From the NCBI GenBank assembly GCA_964371715.1, contig CAYJNO010000011.1, positions 1 to 59,984 on the forward strand: a stretch of DNA of 59,984 bases. The letters are read 5' to 3'. Of the stretch, positions 54,036 to 59,984 are shown in pieces. Below the pieces are notes generated by a model. The model saw nothing but the letters and a program-made list of their open reading frames with translations, did not search any database and was not told the origin of the DNA. Source of the stretch: CAYJNO01 sp964371715 (GTDB taxonomy: Bacteria; Bacillota_I; Bacilli_A; Erysipelotrichales; Erysipelotrichaceae). Both the position numbers and the translations under genes were made by a program. Position 1 is the stretch's first letter, and every line of letters begins with the position of its first letter.

Positions 54036-56387
54036 TTATTTATTTAGATATTGTATTATTTTTGAAACATTATCATATTTCACAAAATTTTGATCATCCA
54101 TTGCTACAAGAGTTGGAGCATTCATAATCCCTAATTCTTGACATAAAGTAGCATTTTCATTTGCATCTAAAATTTCATATACGACATTATTTTTATTTAA
54201 GACATCTTTAGCTAAACTACAGTTAGGGCAAGTAGTGGTAGTAAATAACATTAATTTACTAACTTTACTTAAGTCATTAGATTTTGTTTCCTCATTAATT
54301 TGATTAACAACTAGTTTTCCATCTGTAACTTGATATACTTTACGATCTTTAAATTCCTCAGATTTACCTGTATTCCAGTTTTGTACTGGACGATAGTATC
54401 CTGTAATTCTACTATAAACTTCAGTTTTAGCATTACATGTTGGACAAGAATATATTTCACCTCTTAAATAACCATGGTTTTCACACACTGAATAAGTTGG
54501 TGATAAAGTATAGTAAGGTAATTTATAATTTTCTGCAATTGTTTTCACAAGATTTGCAGCTGCTTTCCAATCTGGTAATTTCTCACCTAGGAATGTATGG
54601 AATACTGTTCCTGAAGTATATAAAGTTTGAACCTCATCTTGAATATCTAACGCATCAAAGATATCATCAGTGAAATTAACCGGGCAATGAGTACTATTTG
54701 TATAGTATGCAGAATTATTCTCACTTGCTGTGATGATATTTGGATATCTTTCAACATCAAATTTTGCAAAACGATAAGTAGTTGATTCTGCAGGTGTTGC
54801 TTCCAGATTATATAAGTCACCATATTCTTCTTGATAATCTGCTAAACGATTTCTCATATGATTTAATACTTTCTTAGCGAAATCTATTGTTTTAGAATTT
54901 GTCATATCTAAACCTAACCAGTTTGCATTTAAACCAACTTCATTCATTCCGATAATACCAATTGTTGAGAAATGTGATTCAAAGTTTCCTAAATATCTTT
55001 TAGTGTATGGGTACAGCCCTTCTTTTAGTAGTTTAGATACAACTTCTCTTTTCATTCTTAAAGATCTTGCACTAACATCCATTAATTTATTTAAACGCTC
55101 GAAGAAATCTTCTTCACTAGTTGCTAAATAAGCAATACGTGGTAAGTTTATTGTAACAACACCAATTGACCCTGTGCTTTCTCCAGAACCGAAAAAGCCA
55201 CCTGATTTTTTACGTAATTCTCTTAAATCTAATCTTAAACGACAGCACATTGAACGAACATCACTCGGTTCCATATCACTATTTACATAGTTTGAAAAAT
55301 ATGGTGTTCCATATTTAGCAGTCATTTCAAATAACAATTTATTATTTTCAGTTTCTGACCAATCAAAATCACTTGTAATTGAATAAGTTGGAATAGGATA
55401 TTGGAACCCTCTTCCATTATAATCTCCTTCAATCATAATTTCGATAAATGCTTTATTAATCATATCCATTTCAGCTTTACAATCACCATAAGTGAAGTCA
55501 ACTTCTTTACCACCAATAATACAGTTTAAATTAGCTAAGTCATTTGGAACAACCCAGTCTAATGTAATGTTAGAGAATGGTGCTTGAGTTCCCCAACGTG
55601 ATGGTGTATTTACACCATAGATAAATGATTCTAAACATTTTTTTGTTTGCTCATAGCTTAAATTATCAACTTTGACAAAAGGTGCTAAGTAAGTATCAAA
55701 TGAAGAAAACGCTTGTGCTCCAGCCCATTCATTTTGCATGATACCTAAGAAGTTTACCATTTGATTACAAATGGTTGCTAAATGCTTAGCAGGGGCACTT
55801 GTAATTTTACCAGGTATTCCACCAAGACCTTCTTGAATTAATTGTTTTAAAGACCATCCTGCACAATAACCTGTTAACATCGATAAATCATGAATATGAA
55901 TATCAGCATTACGATGTGCATCAGCAATCTCTCTATCATAAATTTCAGATAACCAATAGTTTGCCGTTATTGCTCCACTATTGCTTAAAATAAGGCCCCC
56001 AACCGAATAAGTTACTGTTGAGTTTTCTTTTACTCTCCAGTCAATGGATTTAACATAGCTATCAACTAATGCCTTATAGTCAACAATTGTTGATTTCATA
56101 TTTCTAACTTTTTCACGTTGTTTACGATATAAAATATATGATTTTGCAACATCCGCATAGTTAGCTTGAATTAAAATCTCTTCAACACTATCTTGAATAT
56201 CTTCAACTGAAATCTTATGATCTTTAACTTTCGCATCAAAATGTGCTGTAACTTGTATTGCTAATAAATTGATTACACTATCATGATAATTTGTGTTACT
56301 AGCAACAAACGCTTTCTTTAATGCTTCTACAATCTTCCCAATTCCAAATTCAACTACTTGTCCATCTCTTTTTACTACTTGATACAT
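54036..56387 (-). CDS. nrdD: Anaerobic ribonucleotide reductase NrdD with C-terminal glutaredoxin domain
   Basis: 783 aa. An N-terminal ATP-cone (YQVVKRDGQVVEFGIGKI) is followed by the class III barrel, a Zn site (CENHGYLRGEIYSCPTCN) and the glycyl-radical motif SRITGYY (Gly about 663). After that come 70 or so residues of a glutaredoxin-like domain with CPNC at 720-723 and cis-Pro NAPTLVA. Some class III reductases use a redoxin in place of formate as reductant; this one may carry it in cis. Overlaps the upstream activase gene by 13 bp. Confidence 0.95.
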   Translation of the reverse strand: MYQVVKRDGQVVEFGIGKIVEALKKAFVASNTNYHDSVINLLAIQVTAHFDAKVKDHKISVEDIQDSVEEILIQANYADVAKSYILYRKQREKVRNMKSTIVDYKALVDSYVKSIDWRVKENSTVTYSVGGLILSNSGAITANYWLSEIYDREIADAHRNADIHIHDLSMLTGYCAGWSLKQLIQEGLGGIPGKITSAPAKHLATICNQMVNFLGIMQNEWAGAQAFSSFDTYLAPFVKVDNLSYEQTKKCLESFIYGVNTPSRWGTQAPFSNITLDWVVPNDLANLNCIIGGKEVDFTYGDCKAEMDMINKAFIEIMIEGDYNGRGFQYPIPTYSITSDFDWSETENNKLLFEMTAKYGTPYFSNYVNSDMEPSDVRSMCCRLRLDLRELRKKSGGFFGSGESTGSIGVVTINLPRIAYLATSEEDFFERLNKLMDVSARSLRMKREVVSKLLKEGLYPYTKRYLGNFESHFSTIGIIGMNEVGLNANWLGLDMTNSKTIDFAKKVLNHMRNRLADYQEEYGDLYNLEATPAESTTYRFAKFDVERYPNIITASENNSAYYTNSTHCPVNFTDDIFDALDIQDEVQTLYTSGTVFHTFLGEKLPDWKAAANLVKTIAENYKLPYYTLSPTYSVCENHGYLRGEIYSCPTCNAKTEVYSRITGYYRPVQNWNTGKSEEFKDRKVYQVTDGKLVVNQINEETKSNDLSKVSKLMLFTTTTCPNCSLAKDVLNKNNVVYEILDANENATLCQELGIMNAPTLVAMDDQNFVKYDNVSKIIQYLNK

Positions 56388-57514
56388 TCGCCCTCTCCTC
56401 TTATTTCTACATTTTCAATATATTTAATTGCAATATTGTAAAATTCTGTCATTGTTTCTTCATCAATACTATTTAGTTCATTGTTTATCACATTTTCATT
56501 GTTTCTAAAATATTGTAAACAATACTTACGACTTCCTTTTATTAATATTGAAATATTTTCGATATTCTCTTTAGTATGTAATTCTTTTACAACCGTAGTC
56601 CTAAATTCATAATCTATATCACTTTTCATAATTAAATCTATTGATTCTTTTATATTCTTTTCAATAGTTTCATTTACTTCAAGCCCGATTGTTTTTGCAT
56701 ATTTGTCTAAACTATTCTTGATATCCATTGCAATATAGTCAACTAATTTTTCATCAATAACCAATTTTAATTTATCAGGATAAAAACCATTAGTATCAAG
56801 CTTTATTTTATAACCTTGTTCTTTTATTTCTTTAATAAAATCTATAACTTCATCTTGCATCAATGGTTCACCTCCACTAATGCATACAGCTTTTAATTTA
56901 TTTTGTCTTTTTATTAAATAATCCATTACTTCGCTTGATTCAATAAAAGATGCATTTGCATCAACAAAGACTAAATCTTTATTGTGGCAAAATGGACATT
57001 TTAAATTACAACCACTTAGAAAAATAGTTGATGCTAATTCATTTGGATAATCAACTAAACTAATCTTTTGCATTCCACCAATTCTTAATTTACGATTAGG
57101 TAGTTCTAAAAATGTGTTTGAATTATTTGTCATTACTGTAATGTCATCTAATATTCTTTGATTATTTAACCCAAATAACAAATTATCATTACAATTCTTT
57201 CTTAGTACATATAACTCTTGCATTATTACGCTTGCTTTATTGGTTGTATAAAGTTGCTTTTTTCTACGATCATTTTGATCTACAATAATTTTAATATAAT
57301 CTTCTTCTTCAAGTTTCTGAATTGTTTTTGTTATTGTGCCTTTATCAAAATTTCCACTTGAAGTAAGTTCATTCATACTTATTCCTTCATTTTCATTAAT
57401 TTCTAATAAAAAGAAAAACTGTCCTGAACCTAAATTAAAATCCTTTAATTTTCTATCCAAATATTTGTGTATTGATCGATGTAATGTCGATATATTCAAT
57501 AATAATCTACTCAT
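56375..57514 (-). CDS. MarR-NrdG fusion: winged-helix regulator joined to NrdD activase
   Basis: 379 aa. Residues 1-135 are a MarR-type winged helix: ISMNELTSSGNFDKGTITKT (recognition region) and a wing DQNDRRKKQLYTTNKA. Residues 143-379 are a NrdG-type radical SAM activase: RIGGMQKISLVDYP, CNLKCPFC (Cys169, 173, 176) and CISGGEPLMQ. The C-terminal part makes the glycyl radical on NrdD. The fusion reads as one frame without a stop and has one good SD (GAGGACATATTTATG). The combination is not standard. A palindrome upstream fits a MarR operator. Confidence 0.9.
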   Translation of the reverse strand: MSRLLLNISTLHRSIHKYLDRKLKDFNLGSGQFFFLLEINENEGISMNELTSSGNFDKGTITKTIQKLEEEDYIKIIVDQNDRRKKQLYTTNKASVIMQELYVLRKNCNDNLLFGLNNQRILDDITVMTNNSNTFLELPNRKLRIGGMQKISLVDYPNELASTIFLSGCNLKCPFCHNKDLVFVDANASFIESSEVMDYLIKRQNKLKAVCISGGEPLMQDEVIDFIKEIKEQGYKIKLDTNGFYPDKLKLVIDEKLVDYIAMDIKNSLDKYAKTIGLEVNETIEKNIKESIDLIMKSDIDYEFRTTVVKELHTKENIENISILIKGSRKYCLQYFRNNENVINNELNSIDEETMTEFYNIAIKYIENVEIRGEGECIK

Positions 57515-57536
57515 AAATATGTCCTCTTTTCACAAA

Positions 57537-57554
57537 TAGTTGAATATTCAACTA
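57537..57554. promoter_or_regulatory. MarR-type operator (18-bp palindrome)
   Basis: TAGTTGAATATTCAACTA is a perfect palindrome with the TTG-N-CAA layout common to MarR sites, about 10 bp downstream of the -10 and 23 bp upstream of the start codon of the MarR-NrdG fusion. Confidence 0.78.
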
Positions 57555-57562
57555 ATGATTAA

Positions 57563-57591
57563 ATCATACACTCTTATAGCATTTTTTTCAA
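57563..57591 (-). promoter_or_regulatory. Promoter of the nrdG-fusion/nrdD operon
   Basis: TTGAAA (57586-57591), 17-bp spacer, TATGAT (57563-57568), directly upstream of the palindromic operator. Confidence 0.72.
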
Positions 57592-57644
57592 TATAATTTA
57601 TTTAAAAAAATAAAATTACGTGTATAAAATATTTCTGTGTAAAT

Positions 57645-57675
57645 TAAAAAAGATTGAATATAAATTCAATCTTTT
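57645..57675 (-). terminator. Terminator after the MATE gene
   Basis: AAAGATTGAAT / ATTCAATCTTT stem (57649-57659, 57664-57674) followed by T-rich minus-strand sequence. It overlaps the stop codon of the gene. Confidence 0.8.
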
Positions 57676-59044
57676 AATCGATTACTTCATTATCCTTTAA
57701 TATAAGAATATGTTTAAATGTAGCTATAAATAACACCAAAACAATAGACGCCGAGATAAAATCTGCGATAGGTTCTGCCAAGAATACTGCACTTGTTTTA
57801 TCCTCAAAGAAGTTTGGTAATATATATATTAATGGTATTAATAATATTATTTTTCTAAGCAGTGCTAAAAACATAGAAATTTTAGCTTTACCAACCGCCA
57901 CAAAAGCTTGTTGACATGACATTTGAATACCAAACATAAATGTAGCTGCCATATAGATTAATAAAGCATTAGATGCAAATTCTACAAATACAGGGTCCTG
58001 ATTAAATATCATAACAAACATCTCTGGATTTATTCTAATAACAACCCAAAAGATACATGTATATAACATCGCTACACCAATTAAATATTTGAATGTATCT
58101 TTTACTCTTAGTAGTTTATTTGCTCCAAAATTATAACTAATTATTGGACTAACACCTTGTGTTAACCCAATAATTGGTAGCATCATTAATTGCATTACAC
58201 TATTAATAACAGTCATTGAACCAACAGCTAAGTCACCACCATATTTTAATAACGATTGATTAAATGCAATTGATAGGATACTTTCTGTTGATTGCATAAC
58301 AAAAGGTGATATTCCAAGTAATAAACATGGACCAATTACTTTCCAATCAATTCTTAAACTTTCTTTTGTAATTTTTATAGTTGCTTTATCACTAAATAAG
58401 AATCTTAATATCCAAATTGCACTTGCTGCTTGCGAAATAACAGTTGCAACAGCAGCGCCTGATACCCCCATATCAAATACAAAGATAAATATCGGGTCTA
58501 AAATAATATTTAGACCAGCTCCAAGCACAATACTTAACATACTTATTTTCGGGAATCCTTGTGCAGTAATAAAAACATTTAACCCTAATGCAATTTGTAC
58601 AAAAACTGTACCTAATACATAAATATTCATATAGTCCAATGCATAGGCTATAGTATTTTCACTAGCTCCAAATGTTAATAAAATATCCGTTCCAAATACT
58701 CTAAAAATTAATGTTAATATTAAAGCAGTAGCCATTAGTAAAGTAAAACTATTACCTAATATTCTTTCAGCCCTTTTAATATCCTTACTACCTAATGCAA
58801 TTGATGCTTTAGATGCACTACCAAAACAAATTAAAGCTGCAAAAGAACTAATAATCATAATAACAGGTAAAGTAACACCTACTCCTGTTAAAGCTAATTG
58901 TCCAATTTCTGCAATATTACCTATGTACATACGATCAACTAAGTTATATACCAAATTAACCAGTTGCGCAATAATTGATGGAATCGCTAATTTCCACACT
59001 AATTTTGATATTTTTTCAATACCTAAAGCTTCAGTATTATTCAT
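57674..59044 (-). CDS. MATE-family efflux transporter
   Basis: 456 aa and 12 TM helices; SIIAQLVNLVYNLVDRMYIGN near the N terminus fits the MepA/NorM branch of MATE. Distant from the MATE at 52627. SD AAGGAGG. Cargo unknown. Confidence 0.93.
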   Translation of the reverse strand: MNNTEALGIEKISKLVWKLAIPSIIAQLVNLVYNLVDRMYIGNIAEIGQLALTGVGVTLPVIMIISSFAALICFGSASKASIALGSKDIKRAERILGNSFTLLMATALILTLIFRVFGTDILLTFGASENTIAYALDYMNIYVLGTVFVQIALGLNVFITAQGFPKISMLSIVLGAGLNIILDPIFIFVFDMGVSGAAVATVISQAASAIWILRFLFSDKATIKITKESLRIDWKVIGPCLLLGISPFVMQSTESILSIAFNQSLLKYGGDLAVGSMTVINSVMQLMMLPIIGLTQGVSPIISYNFGANKLLRVKDTFKYLIGVAMLYTCIFWVVIRINPEMFVMIFNQDPVFVEFASNALLIYMAATFMFGIQMSCQQAFVAVGKAKISMFLALLRKIILLIPLIYILPNFFEDKTSAVFLAEPIADFISASIVLVLFIATFKHILILKDNEVID

Positions 59045-59256
59045 CTACAAACCTCCTTGTATACATTAAACTTAATTATAATGATACTACTTTTATTAAC
59101 AAATTAATACTAAAAGTTTTAAATTATAAATTAAACAAATAATTTTATCTTCGTTACAAATATTTTCAATTATATATCTAAATGCTATACAAGGTATATT
59201 TTTATAATTTTTAATCAAACACTCTTACACTAATATATGATTATGTTTATGTTATA

Positions 59257-59765
59257 TTATAAACATTCATTCATTTTAAGTACTAAATAATGTACATCAT
59301 TAATTAGTTCATTTCTAATGATAAATGGATCAGAATCTATCTTGATACCTTTATTTAAAACAGGAATCAAGACAACTTCAGCAGCTCTTCGAACCCAAAA
59401 TTCTTCTCTTTTTGTCCATCTAATAAGATTAAAAAATAAATTAGGGTATTGTACTATTAAATCACCAAGTGCATGTTCACAGAAATTATCACAATCTATC
59501 CAATCTCTTACATACTCAAATAACGACTTTTCAAATATGAAAAATGCGTCTTCATCATATTGCTCTTTTACTCGATGTGCAAAATCAAATGCAATAATCC
59601 ATATCCTTTATCTTAAATACTTAATAATTTCTCACTTACACTAAACACTTCTTCTTTAGTATATCCTTTAATTTTTTTATAATATTCACTTGATAATTTT
59701 CTAATTTCTTTTGTTCCTTTACAATCAATAATTCTATATCTTAACTCCTCAACCAATTTATCCAT
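59257..59765 (-). pseudogene. Broken DNA alkylation repair (AlkD-like) gene
   Basis: ATG 59765 (SD GAGG) opens 50 codons (MDKLVEELRYRIIDCKG... to a TAA at 59613). The next frame then carries on with AFDFAHRVKEQYDEDAFFIFE, DWIDCDNFCEHALGDL, RWTKREEFWVRRAAEVVLIP and ends at TAA 59257. Both parts fit the HEAT-like AlkD/DUF1061-type protein (CD-x2-C, W-x-RR). A frameshift near 59600-59615 splits it, and the C-terminal third of a normal ~220-aa protein is missing. The second part has no start codon. A small plus-strand ORF here is a shadow. Confidence 0.8.
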
Positions 59766-59871
59766 AATAACTACCTCATTAATAATATTATAAATTATAA
59801 TTATATTGCTTACTTACAAGTTAATAATTCTTCACTTTGTAACTTTTTTATCATTCCTTTATTTACACTGC

Positions 59872-59898
59872 AAAAAAAAGCTCCTTTAATAGGAGCTT
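59872..59898 (-). terminator. Terminator after tRNA-Glu
   Basis: AAGCTCCT / AGGAGCTT stem (59878-59885, 59891-59898) with a 5-nt loop, then T8 on the minus strand. The span 59766-59871 holds no further feature I can support. Confidence 0.9.
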
Positions 59899-59930
59899 CG
59901 TGATAACTTATTCATCACGTTGATTTCATA

Positions 59931-59984
59931 TGGTGACCCGTACGGGATTCGAACCCGTGAATGACGCCGTGAAAGGGCGCTGTG
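59931..59984 (-). tRNA. tRNA-Glu (UUC), 3' part, cut by the window edge
   Basis: Reading minus: anticodon stem GCGCC, loop CTTTCAC (anticodon TTC), stem GGCGT; T arm ACGGG-TTCGAAT-CCCGT; acceptor strand ACGGGTC, discriminator A and encoded CCA. The 5' acceptor and D arm lie beyond position 59984. Confidence 0.95.

Noticed and set aside
59318..59644. Plus-strand ORF of 108 codons
   Set aside because: It is antisense to the AlkD-like pseudogene, has no ribosome site and no recognisable protein pattern.
1..59984. CRISPR array, insertion sequence or prophage
   Set aside because: No regularly spaced repeats, transposase, integrase or terminal inverted repeats were found on reading both strands.

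Overview
The window is a very AT-rich (clearly under 30% GC by eye) chromosomal segment of a low-GC, monoderm, fermentative/anaerobic bacterium. Gene content (tmcAL, relA-apt-recJ, yitT family, tig-lon-ysxC, infC-rpmI-rplT, lepA-hemW, ylmH, spx, a DUF3196-like protein) points to the Mollicutes/Erysipelotrichia side of Bacillota (for example Izemoplasma- or Acholeplasma-like lineages); the exact taxon cannot be fixed from this sequence. The code appears to be the standard one: Trp is TGG inside conserved genes, TAA/TAG dominate as stops, and TGA ends three genes, each at a translationally coupled junction. No insertion sequence, prophage or CRISPR array was seen.

Layout. 1-11.3 kb: K+ channel, an N-terminal-nucleophile amidase, tmcAL, a lipase, a CPBP protease, galM, then relA-apt-recJ-yitT. 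11.3-18.5 kb: an Rnf operon (order C-D-G-E-A-small ORF-B) with divergent apbE. 18.5-22.8 kb: CpaB-like protein, a second amidase, two coupled GGDEF proteins. 22.8-28.7 kb: ysxC, lon, tig, and a pair of uncharacterised genes. 28.7-30.4 kb: a cobalamin-riboswitch operon. 30.4-32.5 kb: HEPN-like protein and the infC-rpmI-rplT operon with an attenuator leader. 32.6-37 kb: EAL protein, PerR-like regulator with reverse rubrerythrin, ylmH, msrB, mntP. 37-54 kb: a long minus-strand housekeeping series (recD2, mnmA, spx, lepA-hemW, ECF S-component, fmt, patatin, cls, GNAT, glutaredoxin, two ATP-grasp ligases, ung, DUF885, MATE). 54-57.6 kb: anaerobic ribonucleotide reductase with unusual fusions. 57.6-60 kb: MATE pump, a broken DNA-alkylation-repair gene, and the 3' part of tRNA-Glu.

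Most notable system: the Rnf complex is remodelled. RnfB is only 102 aa and lacks the ferredoxin-like domain; RnfG carries four FMN-binding-like modules instead of one; RnfD has an extra C-terminal FMN-binding-like domain; a previously unlisted 57-aa membrane protein with a Cys-rich motif sits between rnfA and rnfB; and the flavin transferase gene apbE is divergent from the same intergenic region. Together this suggests an NADH-linked (rather than ferredoxin-linked) complex passing electrons along a chain of extracytoplasmic flavins. That reading is inference.

Other notable items: a MarR-NrdG fusion with an 18-bp palindrome just downstream of its own -10 element, next to an NrdD carrying a C-terminal glutaredoxin domain; and a cobalamin-regulated operon pairing an adenosyltransferase, an ECF-type S-component and a DUF4430 (transcobalamin-C-terminal-like) lipoprotein.
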